Part shown: one piece after another, positions 11,354-22,561 of the stretch | How the letters are laid out: each line of letters begins with the position of its first letter | How positions within the stretch are numbered: the stretch's first letter is position 1 | Assembly (NCBI RefSeq): GCF_000165675.1 | Contig: NZ_AEIZ01000020.1 | Location: 31,665-95,664, forward strand | Origin: Leuconostoc fallax KCTC 3537 | GTDB taxonomy: Bacteria > Bacillota > Bacilli > Lactobacillales > Lactobacillaceae | DNA: 64,000 nucleotides | Direction of reading: 5' to 3' | Program-made: the position numbers and the translations under genes | The notes under the pieces: generated by a model | The model's input: the letters and a program-made list of their open reading frames with translations, nothing else | Told to the model about the DNA's origin: nothing | Database searches by the model: none

Positions 11354-11377
11354 GGTAAGTCTCCTTTCTTAGATGTA

Positions 11378-11776
11378 TTACCAAACGTAGGCGATAACTT
11401 CGCCACCAATTTGCTTTTGACGAGCTTCCTTATCAGTGATAACACCTTCTGATGTTGAAATAATTGCAACACCCAAGCCATTTAACACTTTTGGAAGTTC
11501 TTCAGCCTTGGCATATTTACGTAAGCCAGGCTTTGATACACGCTTAATACCTGTGATAACACGCTGACGGTCTTCGCCGTACTTCAAGAATACACGGATA
11601 ACACCTTGCTTATTGTCATCGATATATTCAATATCACGAACGAAACCTTCAGACTTCAAGATTTCAGCAATGCTCTTCTTAATTTTTGATGCAGGAGCTT
11701 CAACAACTTCGTGATGCGCCAAATTGGCGTTACGAACACGTGTCAAAAAATCTGCAATCGGATCAGTCATAGACAT
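11378..11776 (-). CDS. rpsH: 30S ribosomal protein S8
   Basis: 132 aa, uS8, an early-binding central-domain protein and in E. coli the spc operon repressor. [16 protein letters not shown] and the C-terminal [14 protein letters not shown] are visible. ATG 11776 or the internal ATG two codons later are both possible. Its upstream neighbour is rplE, not rpsN, which is unusual. Confidence 0.98.
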   Translation of the reverse strand: MSMTDPIADFLTRVRNANLAHHEVVEAPASKIKKSIAEILKSEGFVRDIEYIDDNKQGVIRVFLKYGEDRQRVITGIKRVSKPGLRKYAKAEELPKVLNGLGVAIISTSEGVITDKEARQKQIGGEVIAYVW

Positions 11777-11827
11777 CTATCGATATCCTCCTTCATATTT
11801 TTAAGCGAGCCGCACATTACGACCCGC

Positions 11828-11903
11828 TTTTAACTATGAGAGAATAATTATTACTCTAACATAGTTAAAAACGCATCGCTCTATAGAGCTTCACTGCGTT
11901 TTT
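11828..11903 (-). other. Two tandem hairpins in the rplE-rpsH gap, where rpsN is usually found
   Basis: The 137-nt gap holds no rpsN. It carries two inverted repeats: TTTTAACTATG (11828-11838) with CATAGTTAAAA (11860-11870), and AAAAACGCA (11867-11871 onwards) with TGCGTTTTT (11895-11903), the latter enclosing the perfect 12-bp palindrome GCTCTATAGAGC (11878-11889). They overlap at 11867-11870 and so could be mutually exclusive, attenuator-like folds in the mRNA. The regulatory role is inferred. Confidence 0.6.
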
Positions 11904-11913
11904 AAACTAATTA

Positions 11914-12456
11914 TTACTTAGTAAATGGCATACCTAATTGTGACAACAATGCACGACCTTCTTCGTCGTTTTGAGCTGTTGTAACAATAACGATATCCAA
12001 ACCACGAACACGATTAACTTGATCATAATCGATTTCTGGGAAAATCAATTGTTCGCGAATACCTAATGTGTAATTTCCACGACCATCAAAAGCTTTTGAT
12101 GATACACCACGGAAATCACGAACACGTGGTAATGAAACATTAATTAACTTATCCAAGAACTCAAACATACGCTCACCACGTAATGTTACCTTGGTTCCGA
12201 TTGACATACCTTCACGCAAACGGAAACCAGCGATTGACTTCTTGGCTTTTGTGATAACTGGCTTTTGACCAGAAATCAACTTCAATTCTTCAACCGCTTC
12301 ATCTAAGTTCTTTGAGTTTGAAACAGCATCACCAACACCCATGTTCAAAACAATTTTATCAATTTTTGGAACTTGCATTGATGATGTGAAATCAAACTTT
12401 TTGATTAAAGCAGGTTGAACTTCATTAACATATTTTTCTTTAAGACTGTTAGCCAT
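11914..12456 (-). CDS. rplE: 50S ribosomal protein L5
   Basis: 180 aa, uL5, central protuberance, 5S rRNA and P-tRNA contact. [21 protein letters not shown] and the end SQLGMPFTK are typical. Preceded by rplX with a 24-nt gap. Confidence 0.98.
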   Translation of the reverse strand: MANSLKEKYVNEVQPALIKKFDFTSSMQVPKIDKIVLNMGVGDAVSNSKNLDEAVEELKLISGQKPVITKAKKSIAGFRLREGMSIGTKVTLRGERMFEFLDKLINVSLPRVRDFRGVSSKAFDGRGNYTLGIREQLIFPEIDYDQVNRVRGLDIVIVTTAQNDEEGRALLSQLGMPFTK

Positions 12457-12480
12457 GAAAATGATTTCACCTTTCGAATA

Positions 12481-12789
12481 TTAGCCTAATACATTACCAG
12501 ACTTTTTAGCAACGCGAACTTTTTTACCATCTTCTACTTTAAAACCAACACGAGTTGGTTCGTTAGTTGAAGGGTCAAGCAATTGCACGTTTGAAACATG
12601 GATAGGTGCTTCGATATCGATAACACCACCTTGTGGATATTCGTTAGAAGGCTTTTGATGCTTCTTAACGATGTTCACGCCTTCGACAACGACACGGTCT
12701 TGAGAAGAAATAATTTTATTAATTACGCCTTCTTTTCCCTTATCCTTACCTGCAATGACGCGAACCTTATCACCTGTTTTTACAAACAT
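12481..12789 (-). CDS. rplX: 50S ribosomal protein L24
   Basis: 102 aa, uL24, assembly initiator at the exit tunnel. I place the start at ATG 12787-12789 ([20 protein letters not shown]), directly behind AAGGAGG; the reading frame stays open upstream into rplN but that extension is not homologous to L24. KOW motif at residues 4-30. Confidence 0.97.
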   Translation of the reverse strand: MFVKTGDKVRVIAGKDKGKEGVINKIISSQDRVVVEGVNIVKKHQKPSNEYPQGGVIDIEAPIHVSNVQLLDPSTNEPTRVGFKVEDGKKVRVAKKSGNVLG

Positions 12790-12811
12790 GATTGGCTCCT
12801 CCTTGTCATTA

Positions 12812-13180
12812 TTAGAGCACTTCTGGTGCCAATGAAACGATACGCATATAATCACTGTCACGCAATTCACGTGCAACAGGACCAAAGATACGTGTACCAA
12901 CTGGTGACTTATCGTCCTTCACAATAACAGCAGCATTTTCATCAAAATTGATGTATGAGCCATCAGTACGACGAACATCTGAAACTGTACGAACGATGAC
13001 TGCCTTTACGACGTCACCCTTCTTAACATTACCACCAGGAATAGCTTGCTTAACAGTTGCAACAATCATGTCACCCACACCAGCAAACTTACGGCCTGAA
13101 CCACCGAGCACTTTAATCGTCAAGATTTCACGTGCACCGGAGTTATCGGCCACTTTTAAACGACTCTCTTGTTGAATCAT
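12812..13180 (-). CDS. rplN: 50S ribosomal protein L14
   Basis: 122 aa, uL14, forms intersubunit bridges. [19 protein letters not shown] and the family signature [14 protein letters not shown] [13 protein letters not shown] are present. GGAGGAAG RBS. Confidence 0.98.
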   Translation of the reverse strand: MIQQESRLKVADNSGAREILTIKVLGGSGRKFAGVGDMIVATVKQAIPGGNVKKGDVVKAVIVRTVSDVRRTDGSYINFDENAAVIVKDDKSPVGTRIFGPVARELRDSDYMRIVSLAPEVL

Positions 13181-13229
13181 GGTTCTTCCTCCTTATTAGC
13201 AATTAATTACGACGATTGAAAAAATCGAA

Positions 13230-13496
13230 TTAAAGAATAACTGCCTCTTCAACGATCTTTACCAAACGGAAGTGCTTAGTTGCAGACAATGGACGCGTTT
13301 CCATAATTTGAACAATATCACCCATCTTGGCTGAGTTGTTTTCATCATGAGCCTTAAACTTCTTGGTATACTTAACGCGCTTACCATAGGTAGGGTGGTT
13401 AACATAAGTATCAACAGCGACAGTAATTGTCTTGTCCATCTTATCTGAAACCACGTGACCTTGGTAAACCTTACGAGCATTACGATCTTCACTCAT
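13230..13496 (-). CDS. rpsQ: 30S ribosomal protein S17
   Basis: 88 aa, uS17, OB-fold 16S binder. [19 protein letters not shown] and the signature [20 protein letters not shown] are visible. Between rpmC and rplN. Confidence 0.98.
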   Translation of the reverse strand: MSEDRNARKVYQGHVVSDKMDKTITVAVDTYVNHPTYGKRVKYTKKFKAHDENNSAKMGDIVQIMETRPLSATKHFRLVKIVEEAVIL

Positions 13497-13519
13497 CTTT
13501 CAGCTTTCTTCCTTTCGTC

Positions 13520-13726
13520 TTATTGTTTGGCAGTTGCCAATTCTTGTTGACGGATAACTGTTTTTACCCGTGCAATGTCCTTACGAACTTGTGCGATACG
13601 CGCCGTATTCTCTAATTGACCAGTAGCCAATTGAAAACGTAGGTTGAATAATTCTTCCTTGAATTCGGCTTCGCGCTTTTGCAAATCCGCAAGTGACAAT
13701 GACTTTAATTCACTTGCTTTAGCCAT
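13520..13726 (-). CDS. rpmC: 50S ribosomal protein L29
   Basis: 68-aa two-helix protein at the tunnel exit, trigger factor/SRP docking neighbourhood. [22 protein letters not shown] is the family core. Start overlaps the rplP stop region (13726). Confidence 0.97.
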   Translation of the reverse strand: MAKASELKSLSLADLQKREAEFKEELFNLRFQLATGQLENTARIAQVRKDIARVKTVIRQQELATAKQ

Positions 13727-14139
13727 TATTCAGCCTCCCGAGTAACAATTTTCGTACGTACAGGCAACTTGTGTTGTGCCAAACGCAAAGCTTCACGAGC
13801 TGTTGCTTCTGGAACGCCACCAACTTCAAACATGACCTTGCCACGCTTAACTGGTTCTACCCAACCTTCGGGAGCACCCTTACCATTACCCATTCGTACA
13901 CCGACACCTTTAGATGTATATGACTTGTGAGGGAAGATTTTAATCCAAACCTTACCACCACGCTTCATATAACGTGTCATTGCAATACGAGCAGCTTCAA
14001 TCTGACGATTTGTAATCCAACTTGAAGTTGTAGCTTGCAAACCATACTCACCGAATGTTACAGTCTTGCCGCCTTTAGCCTCACCACGCATGTGGCCACG
14101 GTGTACACGACGGAACTTAACACGCTTTGGTACTAACAT
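13726..14139 (-). CDS. rplP: 50S ribosomal protein L16
   Basis: 137 aa, uL16, organises the A-site tRNA elbow. [19 protein letters not shown] start and [20 protein letters not shown] are diagnostic. A few residues shorter at the C-terminus than Bacillus L16 (144). Confidence 0.98.
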   Translation of the reverse strand: MLVPKRVKFRRVHRGHMRGEAKGGKTVTFGEYGLQATTSSWITNRQIEAARIAMTRYMKRGGKVWIKIFPHKSYTSKGVGVRMGNGKGAPEGWVEPVKRGKVMFEVGGVPEATAREALRLAQHKLPVRTKIVTREAE

Positions 14140-14153
14140 GTTTGCTTCCCTCC

Positions 14154-14831
14154 TTACTTATTAGTCTTGTTTGCCTTTTTAGGCAAGATATCACCACGGT
14201 AAATCCATGTCTTGATACCCAAGTGACCATAAGCTGTATCAGCTTCGTCCCATGAGTAATCAATATCAGCACGCAATGTGTGCAAAGGTACTGTACCTTC
14301 AGTATATTGTTCAATACGAGCAATATCTGCACCATTCAAACGTCCTGAAACCATGATCTTGATTCCCTTTGCGCCAGAACGCGTTGCACGCTGAATAGCG
14401 CCACGCATTGCACGACGGAATGCCACACGGCGTTCCAAGTCTCCGGCAACTTGTTGTCCAACCAAGTGGGCAGACAAGTCAGGCTTCTTGATTTCAACAA
14501 TGTTAATAAACACGCGCTTGGCACGTCCTTTTTCATCAACATCTGTTAACTTTGCCAACTGTGTACGAAGCTTTTCAACTTCAGATCCACCCTTACCAAT
14601 AACCATTCCTGGCTTTGCAGTATGAATAGAAATATCAACACGTGACTTTGTACTACGTTCAATTTCAACGCGATCAACTGAGGCGTCAGCTAAATTCTTT
14701 TCGATAAATTTGCGAATACGCAAATCTTCGTGAAGTTGGTTAGCATAATCAGCCTTGTCAGCAAACCACTTTGCATCCCAGTCGCGAATAACGCCGACAC
14801 GGAATCCAGTAGGGTTAATCTTTTGACCCAT
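14154..14831 (-). CDS. rpsC: 30S ribosomal protein S3
   Basis: 225 aa, uS3 at the mRNA entry. KH domain with [15 protein letters not shown] and C-terminal domain [20 protein letters not shown]. Stop is 14 nt before rplP; start overlaps rplV stop. Confidence 0.98.
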   Translation of the reverse strand: MGQKINPTGFRVGVIRDWDAKWFADKADYANQLHEDLRIRKFIEKNLADASVDRVEIERSTKSRVDISIHTAKPGMVIGKGGSEVEKLRTQLAKLTDVDEKGRAKRVFINIVEIKKPDLSAHLVGQQVAGDLERRVAFRRAMRGAIQRATRSGAKGIKIMVSGRLNGADIARIEQYTEGTVPLHTLRADIDYSWDEADTAYGHLGIKTWIYRGDILPKKANKTNK

Positions 14832-15187
14832 TACTTTGCCTCCTTCTCAGCAACCACAATTGTGATGTGGCTAGTACGCTTGTTAATAGGTGAAGCTGAA
14901 CCCTTGGCACGTGGACGGAAACGCTTAAGCGTTGGTCCTTCGTTAGCAAAGGCTTCCTTCACAATTAGATCTTCTCTATCAAGAGAGAAGTTGTTTTCAG
15001 CATTAGCAACTGCTGAGTTCAAAACCTTATAAATATCTTCTGAAGACGTGTTAGGTAGGAACTGCAAAATTGCAAATGCTTCGTTAACACTCTTGCGACG
15101 AAGTGTATCAAGAACTAAGCGTGCCTTACGTGGGGCAACGCGAACAATCTTGGCTGTCGCGCGAGCTGAAGTAACTTGTTCAGCCAT
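14831..15187 (-). CDS. rplV: 50S ribosomal protein L22
   Basis: 118 aa, uL22; its beta-hairpin lines the exit tunnel ([20 protein letters not shown]). Normal length, 1-nt overlap with rpsC. Confidence 0.98.
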   Translation of the reverse strand: MAEQVTSARATAKIVRVAPRKARLVLDTLRRKSVNEAFAILQFLPNTSSEDIYKVLNSAVANAENNFSLDREDLIVKEAFANEGPTLKRFRPRAKGSASPINKRTSHITIVVAEKEAK

Positions 15188-15205
15188 TTCTCAATTTCCT
15201 CCTTA

Positions 15206-15484
15206 TTATTTAGCGGTCTTCTTGTCGTCGTTCTTGTGACCTTTAAACGTACGAGTTGGAACAAATTCACCCAACTTATGACCAACCATATCTTCTTGTA
15301 CATAAACTGGAACGTGCTTGCGACCATCATAAACGGCAATTGTAAAGCCGATAAAACTTGGGAAGATTGTTGAACGACGTGACCAAGTCTTGATCACAGA
15401 CTTCTTTTCAGAGTCTTGTTGTGCGTCAATCTTCTTAAGCAAGTGTGGGTCCGCAAATGGTCCCTTTTTTAAACTACGAGCCAT
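15206..15484 (-). CDS. rpsS: 30S ribosomal protein S19
   Basis: 92 aa, uS19 of the head. [19 protein letters not shown] start and [18 protein letters not shown] signature. Between rplB and rplV. Confidence 0.98.
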   Translation of the reverse strand: MARSLKKGPFADPHLLKKIDAQQDSEKKSVIKTWSRRSTIFPSFIGFTIAVYDGRKHVPVYVQEDMVGHKLGEFVPTRTFKGHKNDDKKTAK

Positions 15485-15499
15485 TATTTGTCTCCTTCC

Positions 15500-16333
15500 T
15501 TACTTGCCTTTACGGCCGCGAACAATTAGCTTTGAAGACTGCTTCTTAACGTTACGAGTCTTCTTACCTGCTGTTTTCTTACCCCATGGGCTCATTGGAC
15601 TTGGACGACCGACAGGCGCCTTACCTTCACCACCACCATGTGGGTGATCGTTAGGGTTCATAACTGATCCACGTACGTGTGGACGCTTACCACGCCAACG
15701 GTTACGACCAGCTTTACCCCAGTTAACCAATGAATGTTCTGCATTACCAACTTCACCAATTGTTGCACGGTTTGTTGCCAATACCATACGAACTTCACCT
15801 GAAGTCAAACGTACAATCACATACTTACCATCTTTACCCAAAATTTGAGCAGATGTTCCAGCTGAACGTGCCAACTGTCCACCTTTACCAGGCTTCAATT
15901 CAATATTGTGAATTAAAGTACCTTCAGGGATGTTAGCTAATGGCAAGGCATTACCAATCTTAATATCGGCATCAGAACCAGATTGGATTTTTGCACCAAC
16001 CTTAAGTCCCTTAGGCGCCAAGATATATGACTTAACACCATCTTCATATACTAACAAAGCGATGTTTGCTGTACGATTTGGATCATATTCGATTGCCTTA
16101 ACCGTAGCAGTCTTGTCATCCTTAATACGTTTGAAATCAACCAAACGATAAGCTTGTTTATGTCCACCAGCGTGATGACGTACTGTCATACGACCAGATG
16201 CGTTACGTGCGCCAGTTTTTGATTTTTTGGCCAACAAACTCTTTTCCGGTACACTCTTTGTGATTTCAGCGAAATCCAAAGATGTCATATTACGACGACC
16301 GTTTGAGGTTGGCTTGTATTTCTTGATAGCCAA
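15500..16333 (-). CDS. rplB: 50S ribosomal protein L2
   Basis: 277 aa, uL2, needed for subunit association and peptidyl transfer. Signature block [20 protein letters not shown] contains the conserved histidine near the peptidyl transferase centre. Complete. Confidence 0.98.
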   Translation of the reverse strand: MAIKKYKPTSNGRRNMTSLDFAEITKSVPEKSLLAKKSKTGARNASGRMTVRHHAGGHKQAYRLVDFKRIKDDKTATVKAIEYDPNRTANIALLVYEDGVKSYILAPKGLKVGAKIQSGSDADIKIGNALPLANIPEGTLIHNIELKPGKGGQLARSAGTSAQILGKDGKYVIVRLTSGEVRMVLATNRATIGEVGNAEHSLVNWGKAGRNRWRGKRPHVRGSVMNPNDHPHGGGEGKAPVGRPSPMSPWGKKTAGKKTRNVKKQSSKLIVRGRKGK

Positions 16334-16354
16334 TGTCTTTTCCTCCTTTTAAGA

Positions 16355-16642
16355 TTAACCTTCGTTAAAGATTTGAATATCTTTTGAATCTTGTGACAAC
16401 GTTACCGTTGCTTTCTTCATCTTACGTGTGTAACCAACATAACGTCCTTGGCGCTTCTTCTTGCCGCGTACGTTTGCTGTATTCAAACGTGAAATTTGTA
16501 CATCGAAAATTGATTCGATAGCCTGCTTAATTTGAGGCTTTGTAGCGCGCACATCAACTTCGAAGACATAGCGCTTGTTTTCTGTTTGCGCCATTGAAGC
16601 TTCGGTGATGATTGGGCGACGGATAATATCGCGTGCATCCAT
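16355..16642 (-). CDS. rplW: 50S ribosomal protein L23
   Basis: 95 aa, uL23, tunnel-exit docking site for SRP and trigger factor. [19 protein letters not shown] start. Coupled by overlap to rplD. Confidence 0.98.
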   Translation of the reverse strand: MDARDIIRRPIITEASMAQTENKRYVFEVDVRATKPQIKQAIESIFDVQISRLNTANVRGKKKRQGRYVGYTRKMKKATVTLSQDSKDIQIFNEG

Positions 16643-17265
16643 TAGGCAAGACCTCCTTGGATTTCTTCGATTGCTGACTGAACAATCACTAATTTGTCAG
16701 CGTTTACCACGTCAAGCACGTTAATACCCTTAGCTGTCATAACTTGTACATTGTTCAAGTTACGAGCTGACAAGATTGCGTTATCATTATCTTCGTCAAC
16801 GATAACTAATACTTTTGAATCAACTGACAAGTTAGCCAAAACTTGGCCAAAAGCCTTTGTCTTTGGTGTTTCAAAACTCAAAGCATCAACAACAAGTAAC
16901 TTGCTTTCTGATACTTTTTGGCTCAAAGCTGATTTCAACGCTAATTGATATGATTTACGGTTGATACGGTAAGCGTATGAACGAGGTGTAGGTCCGAAGA
17001 CAACTCCACCGCCACGCCACTGTGGTGAACGCGTTGAACCCTGACGGGCACGTCCAGTACCTTTTTGTTTCCAAGGCTTCTTACCACCACCGCTCACTGC
17101 TGAACGGTTTTTAACAGCGTGCGTTCCTTGGCGAAGTGCAGCACGTTGCATCAAAACAGCGTCTGTCACAACCGCATTGTTTGGTTCAACACCAAACACC
17201 GCATCGTTCAATTCGATTTCTGTAGCTTGGCTACCATCTTGCTTTAATACAGCAACTTTAGTCAT
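16642..17265 (-). CDS. rplD: 50S ribosomal protein L4
   Basis: 207 aa, uL4; the extended loop [20 protein letters not shown] reaches the tunnel constriction. In many bacteria L4 binds the S10 leader to autoregulate the operon; a long leader lies before rpsJ here. Confidence 0.98.
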   Translation of the reverse strand: MTKVAVLKQDGSQATEIELNDAVFGVEPNNAVVTDAVLMQRAALRQGTHAVKNRSAVSGGGKKPWKQKGTGRARQGSTRSPQWRGGGVVFGPTPRSYAYRINRKSYQLALKSALSQKVSESKLLVVDALSFETPKTKAFGQVLANLSVDSKVLVIVDEDNDNAILSARNLNNVQVMTAKGINVLDVVNADKLVIVQSAIEEIQGGLA

Positions 17266-17293
17266 GATTGTTCTCCTTTCTAAATAATTTATA

Positions 17294-17974
17294 TTAAGCT
17301 TCGTCTGCAGCAGCTGCTTCTACACCAGCCATCTTGATTGCAGGATGCTTTGCATTAACTTTTACAGTAGACTTAATTGTTAATAGACTCTTGTTTGCAC
17401 CAGGTACGTTACCCTTTAGCAACAATAGGTTGTTTTCAACATCAACATGTACGATTGCAACGTTTTGCATTGTACGCTTGTTGTTACCCATGCGACCAGG
17501 CAAAAGCTTTCCCTTGAACACACGGTTGATGATAGCACCCATTGAACCAGGGCGACGGTGGTAACGAGATCCGTGAGCCATAGGACCACGTGATTGTCCC
17601 AAACGCTTGATAGCACCTTGGAAACCATGTCCCTTAGTGATACCAGTTACATCGACGTAATCACCAGCTTGGAATGTATCAACTTTAATCTCATCCCCAA
17701 CGTTAAATTCGCCTTCCGCGTCACGGATTTCACGAATGTAGCGCTTAGGGGTCGTGTTTGCTTTTTTAGCGTGACCTTGTTCAGGTTTGTTTGACAAAAC
17801 TTCGCGCTTATCTTGGTAACCAAGTTGCACTGCACTGTATCCGTCTGTTTCTGCATTTTTTAATTGCAAAACAACGTTTGGTGTAGCTTCAACTGCAGTA
17901 ACTGCGATTAATTCGCCAGTTTCAGTGAAAACCTGAGTCATACCGACTTTGCGGCCTAAGATACCTTTAGTCAT
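17294..17974 (-). CDS. rplC: 50S ribosomal protein L3
   Basis: 226 aa, uL3, early assembly protein reaching the peptidyl transferase centre. I start at ATG 17972-17974 ([16 protein letters not shown]), 9-10 nt after GGAGG; the five codons upstream in frame are not family sequence. [20 protein letters not shown] is the signature. Confidence 0.97.
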   Translation of the reverse strand: MTKGILGRKVGMTQVFTETGELIAVTAVEATPNVVLQLKNAETDGYSAVQLGYQDKREVLSNKPEQGHAKKANTTPKRYIREIRDAEGEFNVGDEIKVDTFQAGDYVDVTGITKGHGFQGAIKRLGQSRGPMAHGSRYHRRPGSMGAIINRVFKGKLLPGRMGNNKRTMQNVAIVHVDVENNLLLLKGNVPGANKSLLTIKSTVKVNAKHPAIKMAGVEAAAADEA

Positions 17975-18022
17975 GACTATACTCCTCAATAGTTTAATAT
18001 ATATTCTCGTAATTTATATCAA

Positions 18023-18331
18023 TTACAACTTAATTTCGATTGCTACGCCGCTTGGTAATTCAAGCTTACGTAATGAATCAACTGTTTTATCAGTTGGGTT
18101 CACAATGTCAATCAAACGCTTATGCGTGCGCATTTCAAATTGTTCACGGCTATCCTTGTGCTTATGTGGTGAACGTAGAATTGTATACAATGTACGTTCT
18201 GTTGGCAAAGGAATAGGACCTGCAATTTCAGCGCCCGTACGCTTAGCTGTTTCAACAATCTTTTCTGCTGATTGATCTAAAATACGGTGCTCGTATGCCT
18301 TCAAGCGGATACGGATTTTCTTTTGTGCCAT
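18023..18331 (-). CDS. rpsJ: 30S ribosomal protein S10
   Basis: 102 aa, uS10, first gene of the S10 operon and (as NusE in E. coli) a transcription antitermination partner. [20 protein letters not shown] start is standard. Preceded by a ~190-nt leader. Confidence 0.98.
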   Translation of the reverse strand: MAQKKIRIRLKAYEHRILDQSAEKIVETAKRTGAEIAGPIPLPTERTLYTILRSPHKHKDSREQFEMRTHKRLIDIVNPTDKTVDSLRKLELPSGVAIEIKL

Positions 18332-18518
18332 TTTCGTGCCTCCTCGTTGATTTTCAAAACCAGCTAACTCCGTTTAAAAACCGACAACATATGCTTGTGT
18401 TTGCGCGCCCATGGCAACGCGGCCGCGCGTGTCGCAACCTTAAACATCATTGCTAAACATTGATACACCAGTGTTTTAGAGCACTTATACTCGTGCTCTT
18501 ACAAAAGCGTACTTGTAT
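18332..18518 (-). promoter_or_regulatory. S10 operon leader
   Basis: About 190 nt between the predicted transcription start and rpsJ, including a GC-rich, base-pairable block (GCGCGGCCGCG, around 18418-18430) and GAGCACgagtataaGTGCTC (18479-18498), a 6-bp hairpin. This is the right place for an r-protein autoregulatory leader; I could not assign it to a named RNA family. Confidence 0.5.
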
Positions 18519-18547
18519 ATAATACTAGAAAAACCTTGCAATAGCAA
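18519..18547 (-). promoter_or_regulatory. S10 operon promoter inside the pot terminator
   Basis: Minus strand -35 TTGCTA (18542-18547), 17-nt spacer, -10 TATTAT (18519-18524). The -35 lies in the descending arm of the terminator that ends potABCD. Confidence 0.65.
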
Positions 18548-18566
18548 GGCTTTTCTAGTATTTTTT
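18521..18566. terminator. pot operon terminator
   Basis: Nested inverted repeat: CCTTGC/GCAAGG core followed by a T run on either strand, enclosed by AATACTAG/CTAGTATT. Confidence 0.85.
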
Positions 18567-18574
18567 ATAATTAA

Positions 18575-19652
18575 TCAACGATTAACCATCTTAAACTCTA
18601 AGAAGGCATCATTGTACTTTTCAGTCCATTTCTGTCCTAAATCATCATAAACTTGCAAATGTGCGATTGTTTTATCATCTGGATAAAATTGTCGATCATT
18701 CCGAATCGACTTTGGTAATAAAGCCAACGCCTTTTTATTCGGTGTCGCATATCCAATATATTCAGCATTTTGTGCTGCATTCTTTGGCTCGTTCATAAAA
18801 TTCAAGAAAGCATAGGCTGCTTTTTATTTTTGGCAGTCTTTGGCATCACTATATTATCAAACCATACATTGGATCCTTCTGAAGGTACCGTATAACGCAA
18901 ATGCGAATTATGACTCATCGCCTCTGCGGCTTCACCAGAATAAGTGACCGCAACATCAGCCTCACCTTGTGCCATATACATTTTAATCTCGTCTGCAATA
19001 ATCGCCTTAACGTTAGGCATCAAAGTAGATAACTTGCCTTGTGCCGCAGCTAAATCAGCAGCCGACCGTGTATTAACTGACTTACCTTGCGTAATCAAAG
19101 TAAATCCAAGTACATCTCTTGCTGAATCAATCAGCATAATACGTTGTTTAAATTGAGGTGACCACAATTGATCCCAGTGTTGCACTTCTTTTGCACTCAC
19201 GGTGTCTTCATTATAAATAATGCCCAACGTTCCCCAAAAATATGGTAAAGAATACTGGTTTCCTAAATCAAAATTCTGATTTAAAAAGCGCTGATCATAA
19301 TTTTCAAGTCCTTTTAGACGATGATGATCCAACTTCAATAATAAATGCTCACGTTTCATCTTAGAAATCATGTACTCTGATGGAATGGCTAAATCATAAT
19401 GCGTACCACCTTGTTTAATTTTTGTATACATCGCTTCATTAGAATCAAATGTTTCGTAATTAACTTGATAGCCTGTTTCGGCCGTGAAACGTTTCAATAA
19501 CGCCGGATCAATATAATCGCCCCAATTATAAAGGTTTAAGGTTTTACTCGATTCACGTGTATTACCTGTACTTGCCAATAAATAATAACGCGCGCCAAAA
19601 GCTAATCCAACCAGCAATAAAACACAAACAATAAAAGCTAATATTTTTTCAT
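18575..19652 (-). CDS. potD: Spermidine/putrescine-binding protein PotD (two frameshifts as given)
   Basis: Substrate-binding subunit of the polyamine importer. LNLYNWGDYIDPALL near the N-terminus and LIDSARDVLGFTL are hallmark PotD blocks. True start is ATG 19650-19652 (MKKILAFIVCVLLLVGLAF), 1 nt from the potC stop, but the T run 19644-19649 (six) must be seven to stay in frame. A second missing base in 18821-18825 (five, six needed) joins PKTAKNKK to AAYAFLNFMNEP. The repaired protein is about 359 aa. N-terminal hydrophobic anchor without a lipobox cysteine. Confidence 0.9.
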
Positions 19653-19653
19653 A

Positions 19654-20474
19654 TTAGACGCCCTCCGTCGCTGAAGTAATTAAGCGCGTCGTGTGCTTTT
19701 TATTCTGTGATCGTGTTGAAACAAAGTAATACGTTAACACAAGTAACAATGATACAACAAACATCAAAGCACTTAAGGCATTAATTTCAAGACTAATTCC
19801 TTGACGAGCACGCGAGTATATTTCGACTGATAGCGTAGAGAAGCCATTCCCCGTTACAAAAAATGTGACCGCAAAGTCATCTAATGAATAGGTAAAAGCC
19901 ATAAAAAAGCCTGCTAATATGCCCGGTGAAATAACCGGTAAAATAACGCGTGATAACATCTGCCAATTATTGGCACCCAAATCTTTTGCAGCAGCTACTA
20001 AAGATGTATTCATCTCTTTTAATTTGGGTAAAACCATCAACACGACAATTGGAATCGAAAACGCAATATGTGATAACAACACACTCATAAAGCCCAATGA
20101 AAAACCAACAACCGTAAAGAGTATCAAAAAGCTCGCACCAATAATAACGTCTGGAGAGACTAACAAAACATTATTTAACGACAAAACAATATCCTTCATC
20201 GTCCGACTGCTCTGATTATAAATATATAATGCACCTGCAGTACCAATCACACTCGCAATCAAAGAGGATAACAGCGCCACCACAAATGTATTGAGCACAA
20301 TTTCAATAATACGAGTATCGGCAAAGAGTTCTTGATAATGTTTTAAAGAAAAACCGTCCCAACCTTGCATCACATCGCCAGCGTTAAAAGAATATATAAC
20401 TAGGAAAAAATAGGTAGATATAATAATATGAAGACTATCCATAAATATAGATTTGACCATCTGACTTTTTTCAT
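19654..20474 (-). CDS. potC: Polyamine ABC transporter permease PotC (frameshift as given)
   Basis: Membrane permease with about six helices; the EAA-like loop AAKDLGANNWQMLSRVILPVI (a cytosolic contact for PotA) is intact. The natural start is ATG 20472-20474 (MKKVRWSNLYLWIVFILLYL), 1 nt after the potB stop. The A run 20405-20410 has six bases where seven give ...LPIFFLVIYSFN. Repaired length about 273 aa. Confidence 0.9.
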
Positions 20475-20475
20475 T

Positions 20476-21287
20476 TTAACGCCTCTTTCTAGCACGATCT
20501 CGTGTCAAAATCATAGTGATCACCATCGCAACAATCAAGATCACGCCAATCGTTGAACCTAATTGCCAATTTTGTGTCACTAAAAAATGTTCCTCAATCG
20601 CTGTACCTAAAGTAATGACGCGGTTACCGCCAATTAATCGTGTAATCATGAAAAGACTCAAGCTGGGAATAAACACTGCTTGAATACCTGACTTCACACC
20701 TGGCATCGACAGCGGCACAATGACACGCCGAAGTGTTTGCCACTTATTAGCACCCAAATCATGACTCGCTTGCGTTAACTTAGGATCCAATTCAGCTAAT
20801 GAATTAAAAATAGGTAAGATCATAAAAGGAATTTCAATATAACTTGCCACTAGCAAAAAACTCCAGTCGCTAAATAATAACTGTTGCGGTGCAATACCAA
20901 AAAAGATAAAAACGCATTAACTGACCCAGTATGACTCAACAAGCCAATAAACGCATACGTCTTTAATAATAAGTTAATCCATGTTGGCAAGATGACCAGC
21001 AACAACCAAAATTGACGTTGCTTTAACTGATTTAGCAAGTATGCCGTGGGATAACTAATAACTAAAGTGATTAAGGTAATCACAACAGCATAAAAAACTG
21101 AATTAAAGGTCATACGCAGATACGTACCTGACCCAAAATAAGTCATATAGTGTCGTAATGTAAAGTGCCCGTCCGCCGTAGTTAGACTTTGCATCAATAA
21201 TAAAACCAACGGTGCAATCACAAAAAGCACAAGCCAAAAGCCATAAGGAACCAGATAAAATAATCTTCGTTGTTGCTTACTATTCAT
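20476..21287 (-). CDS. potB: Polyamine ABC transporter permease PotB (frameshift as given)
   Basis: Inner-membrane permease partner of PotC. EAA-like loop [20 protein letters not shown] is visible. I place the start at ATG 21285-21287 ([19 protein letters not shown]), 7 nt after GAGG and overlapping potA by 8 nt; ATG 21290 is an alternative. The A run 20899-20904 (six, seven needed) breaks the frame between NAFLSF and [10 protein letters not shown]. Repaired length about 270 aa. Confidence 0.9.
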
Positions 21288-22380
21288 CATCGTCCTCATA
21301 ACTTTCTAAACGTGCATCAAAGTCATCTTCTGATTCATTAAAACGCATAATATGAATATCTTCTGGATGAAAAAATAGCCCCACACGTTCACCAATTGTC
21401 GCTGAATTTGTCGCTTGTACTTGCCATTCATTACCATCATCATCTATTGCCGTGATTTCATAAAAATCACCTCTAAATGACTGAGTTTCGATTGTAACAA
21501 CCAACTTCCCCTCATCAATGGGAACTAAATCCAAATCTTCCGGTCGCAGCACAACCTCCACACGTTCGTTGGCACGCATACCAGCATCGACATTTTCGAA
21601 ATCCTTACCCACGAAATGCACTAAATAATCTGAGCGCATGCTACCTTCAACAATATTACTTTCACCAATAAAATCAGCAACGAAATGATTAATGGGTTCG
21701 TCATAAATATCCTCAGGTGTCCCATTTTGTTGGATAACACCATCGTTCATAACAAAAATCCAATCTGACATCGCTAACGCTTCTTCTTGATCATGAGTCA
21801 CGAAGATAAATGTAATACCTAAGCGCTGTTGGATCTCTCTTAATTCGTACTGCATTTCTTTACGCAACTTATAATCCAGTGCAGATAGTGGTTCATCCAA
21901 TAACAATACTTGAGGTTCATTAGCTAACGCCCGCGCAATCGCAATACGTTGTTGCTGTCCCCCAGACAGTTCATCTATTTCACGGTTAGCAAATTCACGC
22001 AACTTAACCAAATCCAGCATTTCATACACCTTGGATTTGATTTCTTCCTTATTTAAGCCTTTAAGCCGTGGCCCAAAAGCCACATTTTCAAAAACATTCA
22101 TATTAGGAAATAGCGCATAATTTTGGAAAACTGTATTCACACGGCGGTGTTCAGCAGGCACCTCATTAATACGCTGGTTTTCAAATATAATATCACCATT
22201 ATCCGCCATTAATTGTCCAGAAATTAATTTTAAAATCGTTGATTTCCCTGATCCGGACGGTCCCAATAATGTGTAAAATTTCCCAGATTCAATTTCAAAA
22301 TCAATATTCTTCAAAACTTCTGTATCATCAAACGATAGCGATACCTTTTTGAATTCAATCACTGGTTTCTGCTCTGTCAA
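21280..22380 (-). CDS. potA: Polyamine ABC transporter ATPase PotA
   Basis: 366 aa. Walker [10 protein letters not shown], signature LSGGQQQR, Walker [14 protein letters not shown]-loop FVTHDQEEA; the C-terminal third is the TOBE regulatory domain ([12 protein letters not shown]). First gene of the potABCD operon, undamaged. Imports spermidine/putrescine at ATP cost. Confidence 0.96.
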   Translation of the reverse strand: MTEQKPVIEFKKVSLSFDDTEVLKNIDFEIESGKFYTLLGPSGSGKSTILKLISGQLMADNGDIIFENQRINEVPAEHRRVNTVFQNYALFPNMNVFENVAFGPRLKGLNKEEIKSKVYEMLDLVKLREFANREIDELSGGQQQRIAIARALANEPQVLLLDEPLSALDYKLRKEMQYELREIQQRLGITFIFVTHDQEEALAMSDWIFVMNDGVIQQNGTPEDIYDEPINHFVADFIGESNIVEGSMRSDYLVHFVGKDFENVDAGMRANERVEVVLRPEDLDLVPIDEGKLVVTIETQSFRGDFYEITAIDDDGNEWQVQATNSATIGERVGLFFHPEDIHIMRFNESEDDFDARLESYEDDDE

Positions 22381-22519
22381 AATCTCTCACCTCATTCATC
22401 TTATCCAATGTATTTCTTAATCATACAAAATTAGTGCTTGAATAGCTAGCTATGCATTTTAACTACAAACAACATTTTTATTGCTCTAATATGACAGGAC
22501 AAGTGATCATATTTGTCCA

Positions 22520-22548
22520 AATAAAAAACCGCCGAAACGGCGGCCTTT
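22520..22548 (-). terminator. fusA terminator
   Basis: Minus strand GGCCGCCG-TTT-CGGCGGTTTTTT: a GC-rich 6-8 bp stem followed by T6, 14 nt after the fusA stop. Confidence 0.9.
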
Positions 22549-22561
22549 CGTTAGAATGTGC

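Noticed and set aside
11828..11870. A degenerate rpsN in the rplE-rpsH gap
   Set aside because: The gap is too short and neither minus frame shows the S14 zinc or basic motifs.
12598..12927. 109-codon plus-strand ORF opposite rplX/rplN
   Set aside because: Shadow of conserved ribosomal genes, no homology recognised and no RBS.
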